Shown piece after piece: positions 53,696 to 63,051 of a stretch of DNA of 64,000 nucleotides. The DNA is from Gammaproteobacteria bacterium (GTDB lineage: Bacteria; Pseudomonadota; Gammaproteobacteria; Chromatiales; Chromatiaceae): contig JAGRGY010000026.1 in NCBI GenBank assembly GCA_020445255.1, positions 1,100 through 65,099 on the forward strand, written 5' to 3'. How positions within the stretch are numbered: position 1 is the stretch's first letter; each line of letters opens with the position of its first letter. The notes under the pieces are model-generated. The model made no database searches and had not been told where the DNA came from. It was given only the letters and a program-made list of their open reading frames with translations. Position numbers and translations under genes: made by a program.

Positions 53696-54940
53696 ATGAG
53701 TCTTCTAAACCAGGTACTCCGGGATCTCGAGGCGCGGGAATCCCGTCACCCGCAGATGCCGGTCCACTGGGCTGCGGTGACGCCCGACGGTCGTGTTCCG
53801 GACACGCCGGCCACCCCGGCATGGCGTCGTCGGATGCGTCCGGGCATGGTCGGGCTGTTCGTCGCCCCGCTGCTGATCAGTGCATGGGCTTACCAGCACG
53901 TTTGGCAGGCGCCTGACGTGGCGATTGTGGAAACCGACGACGCAGCAAGTCGCATGTCCGCGATCGGAGCATCTTCGGCGATGACGCACGTCGGCGGCAA
54001 TGGCACCGCCGAAGCAGCCGCTTTGGTTGCCGTGTCAGGTGCCGCGGAAGCCGGGGTTTCCCGGGTGACAGAGTCGTCGATTGCGACACCGGTGCCTGAA
54101 CGTCACGAAGCCGAACCGACGGTCGCGGCCGTCGACCGGACCACTGCGGTGGAAACAGCTACAGCGCCGGACGTGCCTGTGACGGCGCCGCAGATCCAGG
54201 CCGAGGTAGACGACAGCGCCACCGTGGAGGTCGCGAGCGCACCCGAACCCCAGCCCGAGCCCACGTTCCTCGAGTTGCGCAACGTCGAGTTGCCGGCGGC
54301 GCAAACGTCGGTACATCGCGCGACGCATGCACCGGCAACGTCGCAGAGACGTCAGAGCGTGACCCGTGCCGACGAGAGCGATCCGCTCGCCGCGGCACGC
54401 CGTGCGATCGAGTCGGGCGAACTGGCGGTCGCCGAGAACCGGTTGCAGCGGCGGCTGCAGACATTTCCGGACGACCGCGATGCGCGCGAACTCCTGATCG
54501 GCCTGATGCTGCGCGGTGACCGTACGGATGCGGCGATGCGCCAGCTCGAGACGGGACTTGCCTATTACCCGGCGCACGGCACGTTCGTGCTGATTCTGGC
54601 ACGCCTGCAGGTGGAGCGCGGCGAGACAGGCAGCGCGATGGCGACGTTGCGACGCGGTGCGGGAATCCGTGCGATTCGCGACGACTGCCTGCAGATGCTC
54701 GGTGCGCTGCTGCAACAGCTGGGACGATACGCCGAGGCGGCCGAGACCTACCGGCAGTTGGTCACGGTCGCCCCGCAACTCGGCAATGCGTGGATCGGGC
54801 TGGCGATCAGTCTCGACGCGCAGGGCGACCTCGCCGCGGCCGACGGTTACCGACGGGCGCTGGTGCTCGGTGGACTGCAGGCCGCGGCCGACAGCTACGC
54901 GCGCCAGCGACTGGCGGCGCTGGAGTCTTCCGGTGGGTGA
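53696..54940 (+). CDS. mshN: MshN, TPR pilus assembly protein
   Basis: 414 residues. It starts MSLLNQVLRDLEARESRH, a hallmark of MshN, followed by one membrane helix (GMVGLFVAPLLISAWAYQHV), a long Ala/Val/Thr/Glu-rich periplasmic linker (about 85-215), and TPR repeats (ALLQQLGRYAEAAETYRQLV; GNAWIGLAISLDAQGDLAAA). It overlaps mshE by eight bases. Confidence 0.9.
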   Translation: MSLLNQVLRDLEARESRHPQMPVHWAAVTPDGRVPDTPATPAWRRRMRPGMVGLFVAPLLISAWAYQHVWQAPDVAIVETDDAASRMSAIGASSAMTHVGGNGTAEAAALVAVSGAAEAGVSRVTESSIATPVPERHEAEPTVAAVDRTTAVETATAPDVPVTAPQIQAEVDDSATVEVASAPEPQPEPTFLELRNVELPAAQTSVHRATHAPATSQRRQSVTRADESDPLAAARRAIESGELAVAENRLQRRLQTFPDDRDARELLIGLMLRGDRTDAAMRQLETGLAYYPAHGTFVLILARLQVERGETGSAMATLRRGAGIRAIRDDCLQMLGALLQQLGRYAEAAETYRQLVTVAPQLGNAWIGLAISLDAQGDLAAADGYRRALVLGGLQAAADSYARQRLAALESSGG

Positions 54941-56675
54941 CAGCGGCGCCGACGCACAGGCTGCCGTGGCACAGGCGCCCCACCGCAAGATCCGGATAGG
55001 CGATTTGCTGGTCAGCAATGGCGTCATCAGCGAGGCACAGCTGATGGCGGCCCTCGCGGAGCAGAAGAAGACCGGCCAGAAACTCGGCAACACACTCATC
55101 GAAAGCGGCGTCATCGACGAGGACCGGCTGCTCGCCTTCCTGTCACAGCAGCTGCAGATCCCGCTGATTGACCTGGTCCGCCATCCGGTGGATCCACAGA
55201 CGGTGCGTCAGCTGCCGGAGACGGTCGCGCGACGCTATCGCATCGTCGTGCTGGAGATGCGCGAGCACGACGTGCTGCTTGGCATGGCGGATCCGACCGA
55301 CCTGTTCGCGTACGACGAGGCGAGCCGGCTGCTCAAGCGCCGCGTGCGTCAGGCGGTCGTGCGCGAAAGCGACCTGCTGCGGATGCTGGGCCGCTACTAT
55401 CAGGACACCGAAGACCTGCAAAACCTCGCCGGCGAGCTGCACCAGGAGTTGACCGACCGCGACGTCGACCTGCAGCAGATGTTGTCGACGATCGCCGCCG
55501 AAGACGCACCGGTCGTGCGCCTGTTGCAGAAGCTGTTCGAGGAGGCGATCAACAACAAGGCTTCGGACATCCACATCGAGCCCGAGGAACACCTGCTGCG
55601 CATCCGGCAGCGCGTCGATGGCATATTGCATGAACGCGTCATGAACGAGGTGCGTATCGTGTCGGCGCTGGTGCAGCGTCTGAAACTGCTCGCCAACCTC
55701 GACATCTCGGAGAAGCGCCTGCCACAGGACGGCCGTTTCCAGATCAAGGTGAAGAATCGCCAGGTCGACGTGCGACTGTCGACGATGCCGGTCGCCTACG
55801 GCGAGGCAGTGGTCATGCGCCTGCTCGACCAGACCGCCGGCATTCTCGATTTCGAGCAGCTGGGCCTGCCGCAGAGGCTGCGCACGCAACTGCGCGAAAT
55901 CGTGCGCCGGCCACACGGCATGTTGCTGGTAACCGGCCCGACCGGCAGCGGCAAGACGACCACACTGTACGCGGCGCTCAACGAACTCAACACCGCGCAA
56001 CACAAGATCATCACGGTCGAGGACCCGGTCGAATACCGCATGCCGCGCGTCAACCAGGTGCAGGTCCACGAGCAGATCGGGTTGACGTTCGCGCGCGTGC
56101 TGCGTACGGCGCTGCGTCAGGACCCCGACGTGATCCTGGTCGGCGAGATGCGCGATCTGGAGACCGCACAGATCGGCCTGCGTGCGGCGATCACCGGGCA
56201 CTTCGTGTTGTCGACGCTGCATACCAACAGTGCGGTCGGCACCATCAGCCGGCTGATCGACATGGGTGCCGCCGGATATGTCATTGCGACCGCGCTGCAG
56301 GCTGTGCTGGCGCAGCGGCTGGTGCGGCGTGTGTGCACGCACTGCGCCGCGCCGCACGCGCCGGATGAACACGAGCAGGCCTGGCTGGAGAAGCACTGCC
56401 CGGACCAGGCCGACACAGACCGGTTCCGTGCCGGCGCGGGATGCGAACGCTGCAACCAGACAGGGTTCCAGGGGCGCATCGGTGTCTACGAGCTGTTGCA
56501 GATGCGCGGCGACCTGCTGGTCGCGCTGCGCAATCAGGATATCGACGCCTTTGCCGCTGCGGCGGCGACCGATCAGGAATTCGTTCCCATCACCTCGGCG
56601 GCGCTCGAGCTCGCGCTCGATGGACGGACCAGCCTGAGCGAGGTGATCCGGGTCGGGGGCGACGGGGATCACTGA
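54933..56675 (+). CDS. mshE: MshE, pilus extension ATPase with MshEN domains
   Basis: 580 residues. Two N-terminal MshEN repeats (RIGDLLVSNGVISEAQLMAA; KLGNTLIESGVIDEDRLLAF) correspond to the c-di-GMP-binding motif known from Vibrio MshE. The GspE/PulE ATPase follows: Walker A GPTGSGKTT, Asp box, Walker B VGEMRDLETAQIGLRAAITG, and the zinc Cys pairs CTHC and CERC. It powers pilus extension in the cytoplasm. It starts at GTG 54933, overlapping mshN. Confidence 0.95.
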   Translation: MGDSGADAQAAVAQAPHRKIRIGDLLVSNGVISEAQLMAALAEQKKTGQKLGNTLIESGVIDEDRLLAFLSQQLQIPLIDLVRHPVDPQTVRQLPETVARRYRIVVLEMREHDVLLGMADPTDLFAYDEASRLLKRRVRQAVVRESDLLRMLGRYYQDTEDLQNLAGELHQELTDRDVDLQQMLSTIAAEDAPVVRLLQKLFEEAINNKASDIHIEPEEHLLRIRQRVDGILHERVMNEVRIVSALVQRLKLLANLDISEKRLPQDGRFQIKVKNRQVDVRLSTMPVAYGEAVVMRLLDQTAGILDFEQLGLPQRLRTQLREIVRRPHGMLLVTGPTGSGKTTTLYAALNELNTAQHKIITVEDPVEYRMPRVNQVQVHEQIGLTFARVLRTALRQDPDVILVGEMRDLETAQIGLRAAITGHFVLSTLHTNSAVGTISRLIDMGAAGYVIATALQAVLAQRLVRRVCTHCAAPHAPDEHEQAWLEKHCPDQADTDRFRAGAGCERCNQTGFQGRIGVYELLQMRGDLLVALRNQDIDAFAAAAATDQEFVPITSAALELALDGRTSLSEVIRVGGDGDH

Positions 56676-56692
56676 AGCGGATCTGCGCACCG

Positions 56693-57916
56693 ATGCCAAA
56701 CTTCGCCTACACCGCACGTGATGCCCGTGGCGCGCCGATCAACGGCGAGCTCGAGGCGCCTTCCGAGCGCCAGGTCGCCGAACAACTTCTGCGCACCGGC
56801 GTCACACCGATTCGGATTTCACCGAAGCGTGCCGCCACGGTGGCGGCCGTGTCGATGCCGATGCTGGGCAGGGGGCGCGTCCGTCTTGACGAGATCGTGA
56901 TGCTCGCGCGTCAGTTGCGCACGCTGAGCAAGGCAGGCGTGCCGATACTGCGCGGTCTGCATGGCCTCGCGGAGACGACCAGCAACCCGCTGCTCGCGGA
57001 GGTGCTTCGCGACGTGCATCGGCAGCTGCAGGGAGGGCGCGAGCTGAACGCCGCATTGGCGCGCCACCCGAAGGTGTTCTCGCCGCTGTTCATCGCACTG
57101 GTGCAGGTTGGCGAGAACACCGGGCGGCTCGACGAGGCTTTCGGCCACCTCGCCGATTACCTGGAACAGGAGAAGCAGACCCGGGAGCGCATCGCGGCGG
57201 CGATCCGTTACCCACTCGTGGTGCTGTTCGCGATCGGCGTCGCGCTGGCCATTATCAACATCTGGGTCATTCCGACCTTTGCCAGTGCGTTTGCGCGCTA
57301 CAACACCGAGCTGCCGTTGATGACCCGGCTGTTGATCGGTTCGTCGGAATTCTTCGTCGACTACTGGCCGGCATTGACGCTGGGTGCAGTCGCCGCAGGC
57401 GTCGCGTTCCGACGCTGGGTGGCCACGGAACGCGGCGCGCTGAGCTGGTCAGCCTTCCTGTTGCGTGCGCCGCTGACGGGCGCAATCGTGCGCAAGGCCG
57501 TGCTCGGTCGGTTCGCCCGGTCGATGGCGTTGACAATGCGTTCTGGCGTGCCGCTGATCCATGCGCTGACGGTCGTCTCCGGCGTCGTCGACAATGCCTT
57601 CGTGGGCGCGAAGGTCAAGGCGATGCGCCAGGACATCGAGAAGGGTGATACGGTATCGCGCACCGCGGCGGCAACCGGCCTGTTCACGCCGCTGGTGCTG
57701 CAGATGCTGGCGGTCGGCGAAGAGACCGGTGCGCTCGACCAACTGCTGGACGAGACGGCGACGCACTATCAGGCCGAGGTCGACTTCGAACTCAAGCGCC
57801 TCGGCGACGCGATCGAGCCGCTGATGATCATCGTCATCGGCGTGCTGGTCGCGGTCCTGGCGCTTGGCGTGTTTCTGCCGCTTTGGGATCTCTCCTCGGC
57901 AGCGCACGGCAGCTGA
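56693..57916 (+). CDS. mshG: MshG, inner-membrane platform protein (GspF family)
   Basis: 407 residues. It begins MPNFAYTARDARGAPINGEL. Two T2SSF domains are visible (LARQLRTLSKAGVPILRGLH; FARSMALTMRSGVPLIHALT) and three membrane helices, the last MIIVIGVLVAVLALGVFLPL. It is the platform on which MshE acts. It is the last msh gene in the window: no mshB/A/C/D/O/P/Q pilin gene follows, and the next genes are on the other strand. Confidence 0.94.
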   Translation: MPNFAYTARDARGAPINGELEAPSERQVAEQLLRTGVTPIRISPKRAATVAAVSMPMLGRGRVRLDEIVMLARQLRTLSKAGVPILRGLHGLAETTSNPLLAEVLRDVHRQLQGGRELNAALARHPKVFSPLFIALVQVGENTGRLDEAFGHLADYLEQEKQTRERIAAAIRYPLVVLFAIGVALAIINIWVIPTFASAFARYNTELPLMTRLLIGSSEFFVDYWPALTLGAVAAGVAFRRWVATERGALSWSAFLLRAPLTGAIVRKAVLGRFARSMALTMRSGVPLIHALTVVSGVVDNAFVGAKVKAMRQDIEKGDTVSRTAAATGLFTPLVLQMLAVGEETGALDQLLDETATHYQAEVDFELKRLGDAIEPLMIIVIGVLVAVLALGVFLPLWDLSSAAHGS

Positions 57917-57945
57917 AGCAGAACACTGCGGGCGGCGGGGCATGC

Positions 57946-58905
57946 TCATTCGCCGTCCGCGATCCAGGCGGCAATGCGCCGCTCCGCGTAGTAGGTGGCG
58001 ATGCCGGGCCACGCGCCCCCGATAAAACCGACGTGTCCGCCGGCAGTCGGGAGTTCGAGCATGACGCAGTCGGGAAGTTCGTCGGCGCCGGGTGGTGAAT
58101 CCGGGAACATGAACGGGTCGTCGAGCGCGTGCAGTATGAGCGTCGGCACGCGAATGGCCGGGACGAACTGGCGGCTGCTGCAGCGCGTGTAGTAGTCGTC
58201 GACGCCGTCGAAGCCGTGCAGCGCCGCCGTCACCCGATCGTCGAACAGGCGAAAGGTGTCGAGTTCGTCGACGTCGATCGACAGCGGCGACGGCATGCGC
58301 GCGAACTTGTGCCGGTAGGCGCGCTGCAGACTGCCCACCAGGTGGCGTTGGTAAAGACGCGACCCGCCGTGTTCGAGGCGTTTCGCCGCGTCTCCGAGGC
58401 GGAACGGGACCGAGATCGCCGCGGCGCGCGTCAGGGCCGAAGCCGCGCCCTGTTCGCCGAGCCACTTCAGCAGCACGTTGCCACCGAGTGACACGCCGAT
58501 GGCCGCGAACACCGCACGACCGTAGCGTTGTTGGATGTGCTCGATCACCGCCTGCGGGTCGTCTGTTTTGCCGCTGTGGTAGCTGATCGGCAGCCGGTTG
58601 GTTTCGCGGCCGCAACCGCGGAAATGCATCAGGCATACGCGCAGACCGCGCCGGTTCAGCGCGCGCATGATGCCGGTCGCATAGTGCGAACGGATGCTGC
58701 CCTGCAGGCCGTGCATGAACAGCACGATGTCGCCCCCGCGCGGCCCGGACCAGGCGAGGTCGAGGAAGTCGCCGTCCGGCAGTTCCAACCTCTCCCATTC
58801 GATGTCGATGCGCGGCCGGTGGCGGAACAACGCCGGCCACAAGGTCTGGGCGTGGTGGCCGCGCAACCACCAGGCCGGACGGAACGGGCTGTCGACGATC
58901 GGCAT
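57946..58905 (-). CDS. YheT-like alpha/beta hydrolase
   Basis: 319 residues. RPAWWLRGHHAQTLWPALF is the YheT start; nucleophile elbow AIGVSLGGNVLLKWL, Asp in LILHALDDPFMFP and His in AGGHVGFIGG. Probable esterase of unknown substrate. Its ATG shares the A of TAATG with the ABC transporter stop, so it is translationally coupled to it. Confidence 0.9.
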   Translation of the reverse strand: MPIVDSPFRPAWWLRGHHAQTLWPALFRHRPRIDIEWERLELPDGDFLDLAWSGPRGGDIVLFMHGLQGSIRSHYATGIMRALNRRGLRVCLMHFRGCGRETNRLPISYHSGKTDDPQAVIEHIQQRYGRAVFAAIGVSLGGNVLLKWLGEQGAASALTRAAAISVPFRLGDAAKRLEHGGSRLYQRHLVGSLQRAYRHKFARMPSPLSIDVDELDTFRLFDDRVTAALHGFDGVDDYYTRCSSRQFVPAIRVPTLILHALDDPFMFPDSPPGADELPDCVMLELPTAGGHVGFIGGAWPGIATYYAERRIAAWIADGE

Positions 58906-60716
58906 TATTCGGCGTGGCGGTACAGGCTGGCGTACAGGCCGTCGTTGCGGATCAGGTCGTCGTGATGACCGTCCTCGACGACCCGTCCGCCGTCGAACAC
59001 AAGCGCCCGATCCGCCTGGCGTACGGCACTGAGCCGGTGCGCGACGATCAGCGTGGTGCGCCCGGTGAGAAAACGCTGCAACGCAGCATGCAGTTTCTGC
59101 TCGGTGGTCGTGTCGAGTGCCGACGTGGCCTCGTCGAGAATGACCACCTTCGGATCACTCAGGATCATGCGCGCGACCGCGAGGCGCTGGCGCTGGCCAC
59201 CGGACAGACGGATGCCGTCACGCCCGACCCGGGTCTGCAGTTGGTCGGGCAGTTCGCGCACGACGTCGGTTAGCTGCGCGACGTCGAGCGCCTGCCATAG
59301 CCCGGGATCGTCCACCGGTCGGCCGAGCGTCAGGTTGTTGCGCACCGTGTCGTTGAACAGCACCGGGTGCTGCAGCACGGTGGCGACGTTGTCGCGGACC
59401 ACATCGAGACCGATCTGATCGACCGGGACACCATCGAACGAGACCTGCCCACTCTCCGGCAGGTACAGGCCCAGCAGGACCTGCACCAGCGTGGTCTTGC
59501 CGCCGCCGCTGGCGCCGACCAGTGCCACCTTCTCACCGGCGCGGATCTCCAGATTCACGTCGTCGAGCACGCGCGGACCGCTGCCATACCGGAAACTCAC
59601 GTGTTCGATGCGGATCGCGACCGTGGGCTTGCCGGCGAACGGGTCGTGCAGGTTCGGGTAGCGGGGTTCGAGCCCGACGTCCATCAGCCGGTTGATCCGG
59701 TCCAGCGCCGCCTTGGCGGCGAGATACGCGTACTGGATCGCGAGGATCTCCTGTACCGGCGACATCATGAACCACAGGTAGGCGTATACCGCGAGCATCT
59801 GGCCGATGCTGAGATCGGAATACAGCACCATGAACATCGACAGTGCACGGAAGATGTCGAAACCGAACAGGAACACCATGAACGACAGACGGTTGGCGGC
59901 GTCGCTGCGCCAGGTGAAACTGGCCGAGTGATCGCGGATATTGCCGGCCGCGTCGATCACGCGCTGGACGTAGTGGCGCTCCCGATTGCTGGCGCGGATC
60001 TGCTGGATCGCGTCGAGCGTCTCGGCCAGTGATTCCTGGAACACCTGGTAGGCGCTGTTCTCGCGCGCCTTCAGACGCTTGACGCGACGTCCGAAGATCG
60101 TGGTCAGATAGATCACGAACGGGTTCAGCAGCAGGATGAACAGCGCGAGTTGCCAGTGCATCCACAGCAGTACGATCGCGGTGCCGATCACGCTCAGGGC
60201 GGCGACGATGAACTTGCTGGTCGATTGGCTGACGAACTGGTCGATGGCGTCGAGATCGGTCACCAGGTGCGAGGCCACGGTGCTGCTGCCCAGGGTCTCG
60301 TACTCCGACATGGAGAAGCGTTCGAGGCGCTGCAGCAGCGTGCGCCGGATCTTGAAGATCACGTCTTTCGAGATCAGCGTGAATTCGCGCGTCTGCCAGA
60401 CGTTGAAGATCAGCGTCAGCACGCGCAGCAGCAGGGTCAGCGCGAGGATCGCCGCGATGTAGAGGACCGGTCCGTGCCAGCTCTGCGGAAACAAAGCGTT
60501 CATCCACGCCACGGCCGTCCCGGGCTTTTGCAACAGCACCTCGTCGACCAGCAGCGGGATCAACAGCGGCACCGGCACCGCGACCAGCGCACCGAGGATG
60601 GCGATCAGGTTGGCCGCGACCAGTTCACGTCGGTGACTGGCGACCATTTGGACCAGCTCGCCCCACGTGTAGACTTCGGATCGGAGAGGTACGGCGGCAT
60701 CGGTGGAACGCGACAT
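58905..60716 (-). CDS. ABC transporter, fused membrane and ATPase (MsbA-like half-transporter)
   Basis: 603 residues. Six membrane helices fill ~1-320; the ATPase has Walker A LVGASGGGKTTLVQVLL, signature RLSGGQRQRLAVAR, Walker B VVILDEATSALD and the H-loop His in IVAHRLSAV. Homodimers of such proteins export lipids, peptides or glycolipids. It precedes the hydrolase in one two-gene unit. Its ATG (60716) lies within the 5' region of the divergent M23 gene. The substrate is not readable. Confidence 0.92.
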   Translation of the reverse strand: MSRSTDAAVPLRSEVYTWGELVQMVASHRRELVAANLIAILGALVAVPVPLLIPLLVDEVLLQKPGTAVAWMNALFPQSWHGPVLYIAAILALTLLLRVLTLIFNVWQTREFTLISKDVIFKIRRTLLQRLERFSMSEYETLGSSTVASHLVTDLDAIDQFVSQSTSKFIVAALSVIGTAIVLLWMHWQLALFILLLNPFVIYLTTIFGRRVKRLKARENSAYQVFQESLAETLDAIQQIRASNRERHYVQRVIDAAGNIRDHSASFTWRSDAANRLSFMVFLFGFDIFRALSMFMVLYSDLSIGQMLAVYAYLWFMMSPVQEILAIQYAYLAAKAALDRINRLMDVGLEPRYPNLHDPFAGKPTVAIRIEHVSFRYGSGPRVLDDVNLEIRAGEKVALVGASGGGKTTLVQVLLGLYLPESGQVSFDGVPVDQIGLDVVRDNVATVLQHPVLFNDTVRNNLTLGRPVDDPGLWQALDVAQLTDVVRELPDQLQTRVGRDGIRLSGGQRQRLAVARMILSDPKVVILDEATSALDTTTEQKLHAALQRFLTGRTTLIVAHRLSAVRQADRALVFDGGRVVEDGHHDDLIRNDGLYASLYRHAE

Positions 60717-60762
60717 GCCGCCAGTCTATCAAAGCGGCCGGGGCGGCCGTCGGAGGGAAAAC

Positions 60763-61626
60763 ATGCGCTGGGTGTACGGGGTCTTCTGGGTGGTGGCGAT
60801 CGCGCTGGGTAGTTCGGCGGTGGGTGCCGGGTCCCAGGGCGCGCCGGATTACGTGCTTGACGGGCGTCTGATCCAGGGCGGGCTGGTCGTCGGACGCACC
60901 GCGCCGGGCAGCAGAGTGACCCAGGACGGTCAGCGCGTGCGGGTCAGCGCAGACGGCGATTTCCTGCTCGGTTTCACGCGTGACGCGCCGGCGACCTCGG
61001 ATCTGAGCGTCGAACTGCCCGGTGGACGGGTGGTCAGCGAGACATTGCAGGTCGCCGCGCGCGAATACGACATCCAGCGCATCGACGGGCTGCCGGAGAG
61101 CAAGGTGTCGCCGTACAAGCCAGAGGACCTGGCGCGCATCCGCAAGGACAGTGCAGACGCCAACAAGGCGCGCGCGCGCGACGACGACCGGCAGGACTTC
61201 CTCGGTGGATTCGCGTGGCCGGTGACGGGGCCGATCTCCGGTGTCTACGGCAGTCAGCGCGTGCTGAACGGCAAGCCACGGCGGCCACACTTTGGCGTCG
61301 ACATCGCGGCACCGGTCGGCACGCCGGTCAGGGCGCCGGCCGCCGGCGTGGTGACACTCGCGGTGCCTGACATGTTCTTCTCCGGCGGCACGCTGATCAT
61401 CGATCACGGCCATAAGCTGTCGTCGAGCTTTCTGCACATGAGCAGGCTGCTGGTGACGGTGGGCGACCGTGTGCGCCAGGGCGACGTGATCGGCGAGGTA
61501 GGCGCGACGGGCAGAGTGACCGGGGCCCATCTCGACTGGCGCATGAACCTGCGCGACCGGCGGATCGATCCGCAACTGCTGGTGCCGCCGATGTCCGAGA
61601 CGACGGCGGCGTCCACCGAAAGGTGA
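60763..61626 (+). CDS. Exported M23-family peptidase
   Basis: 287 residues. ATG 60763 follows GGAGGG; the signal peptide ends AVGAG. An N-terminal beta domain (about 30-115) precedes a LytM domain (about 155-270): GVYGSQRVLNGKPRRPHFG with VDIAAPVGTPV (the HxxxD zinc motif) and TGAHLDWRMN. In the canonical HxH the second His is Asp here (HLD). A group of gammaproteobacterial M23 proteins share that HLDWR form. It probably cuts peptidoglycan cross-links, or acts as a regulator if the zinc site is altered. Confidence 0.85.
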   Translation: MRWVYGVFWVVAIALGSSAVGAGSQGAPDYVLDGRLIQGGLVVGRTAPGSRVTQDGQRVRVSADGDFLLGFTRDAPATSDLSVELPGGRVVSETLQVAAREYDIQRIDGLPESKVSPYKPEDLARIRKDSADANKARARDDDRQDFLGGFAWPVTGPISGVYGSQRVLNGKPRRPHFGVDIAAPVGTPVRAPAAGVVTLAVPDMFFSGGTLIIDHGHKLSSSFLHMSRLLVTVGDRVRQGDVIGEVGATGRVTGAHLDWRMNLRDRRIDPQLLVPPMSETTAASTER

Positions 61627-61693
61627 TGCGCGGCGGCCATAAGATCCTGTTATATTCGATCAAATCGATTAGGCAATAGAGAGCCCCACACTC

Positions 61694-63001
61694 ATGAAAC
61701 GGATTGCCCAGGTGATCGCCCTGCTCGCGCTGTTTCCGACCGGCGGCGCGATGGCCGCCGACCTGACCACGGTCTACGGGCTGGCGGGCGAGAACGACCC
61801 GGCGCTGCGCGCGGCGCGCGCCACGCGTGATGCCACGTACGAAGCCGAGCCGCTCGCGCGTTCGCGGCTGCTGCCCAGCGTTGCCGTGAGTGGCGAGGCG
61901 AACTACACCAACCAGGACGTCGACAGCCGGGTTTCCGGCTCCTACAACGACAGCTTCACCTCGGCGAACGGGGCGATCCAGGCCACGCAGCCCCTGTACC
62001 GCAAAGACCGCAGCGTGCAGCTCGAACAGGCAAGGGACCAGGTCGCGCAGGCGGACATCGACTATGAGTCAGCAACCCAGGACCTCGTCGTGCGGGTGGC
62101 GCAGGCGTATTTCGGCGTTCTGTCGGCCCAGGACACGCTCGAGTTCGCCGAGTCCGAAAAGAAGGCGATCGCGCGTCAGCTCGACCAGGCCAAGCAGCGC
62201 TTCGAGGTCGGCCTGATCGCGATCACCGGCGTACACGAGGCGCAGGCCCGGTACGACCAGTCGCGGGCCGACGAGATCCTCGCCCGCACCAATGTCGACA
62301 ATGCCATAGAGACGCTGAACGAAATCACGCTGCAGGCGGTGCAGCCGTTGTCGCGTCTAAAGGAAAAGATCCCGCTCGATCCGCCTCAACCGGCCGGCCT
62401 CGAGGATTGGACGAAGCTGGCGCTCGACAACAACCCGGGCATTCAGTCGGCGCGCTACGACGCCGAGATCGCGCGCAAGGAGATCGAGGTCGCCGAGGCG
62501 GGCGATTCGCCGGCACTGGACCTGGTCGGATCCTATGGCATCAATCGGACCAATGCCGATTTCGGCAGCGATTCGAACAGCGCCCTGGTCGGCCTGCAGA
62601 TCAGTCTGCCGTTGTACACCGGTGGCGGTGTGCAGGCGAGTGCGCGCCAGGCGCGCTACCGCTACGAGGCCGCGCAGGAGGTGCTCGAGCAGCGCCGCCG
62701 TGCCGTTCAGACCCAGGTCGGCAACGCCTACCGTGGGGTCGTGTCGAGCGTCAGCCGCGTCGCGGCGCTGGACGCCGCGCGCGTCTCGGCGCAGAGCGCG
62801 CTCGAGGCCACCGAGGCCGGCTTCGAGGTCGGTACGCGCACGCTGGTCGACGTGCTCAACGGTCAGCGCGACCTGTTCCGCGCGCGCCGTGATTATGCCC
62901 AGTCGCGCTACGACTACATCCTGAACACGCTGACGCTGCTGCAGGCCGCCGGTACGCTCGGTGAGGATGACGTCACTCGGGTCAACAGCTGGCTCAAGTA
63001 A
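61694..63001 (+). CDS. tolC: TolC-family outer-membrane efflux protein
   Basis: 435 residues. Signal peptide ending GAMA, then two repeats of the OEP domain with long helices (QAYFGVLSAQDTLEFAESEK; GNAYRGVVSSVSRVAALDAA) and beta segments (VQASARQARYRYEAA). AGQINITLYTGG-type strands appear as LQISLPLYTGGGVQA. It forms the trimeric exit duct used by type I exporters and RND pumps. No inner-membrane partner gene is adjacent except the ABC protein at 58905. Confidence 0.94.
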   Translation: MKRIAQVIALLALFPTGGAMAADLTTVYGLAGENDPALRAARATRDATYEAEPLARSRLLPSVAVSGEANYTNQDVDSRVSGSYNDSFTSANGAIQATQPLYRKDRSVQLEQARDQVAQADIDYESATQDLVVRVAQAYFGVLSAQDTLEFAESEKKAIARQLDQAKQRFEVGLIAITGVHEAQARYDQSRADEILARTNVDNAIETLNEITLQAVQPLSRLKEKIPLDPPQPAGLEDWTKLALDNNPGIQSARYDAEIARKEIEVAEAGDSPALDLVGSYGINRTNADFGSDSNSALVGLQISLPLYTGGGVQASARQARYRYEAAQEVLEQRRRAVQTQVGNAYRGVVSSVSRVAALDAARVSAQSALEATEAGFEVGTRTLVDVLNGQRDLFRARRDYAQSRYDYILNTLTLLQAAGTLGEDDVTRVNSWLK

Positions 63002-63031
63002 CGCGCGTCGGCAGTCGAAGGCGTCGTCTGG

Positions 63032-63050
63032 CGGCCGCCGCAGGCGGCCG
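63032..63050. terminator. GC-rich hairpin between convergent tolC and GT2 genes
   Basis: CGGCCGCC pairs with GGCGGCCG across GCA. It lies between the two convergent stops; no T run follows, so termination is only probable. Confidence 0.4.
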
Positions 63051-63051
63051 T

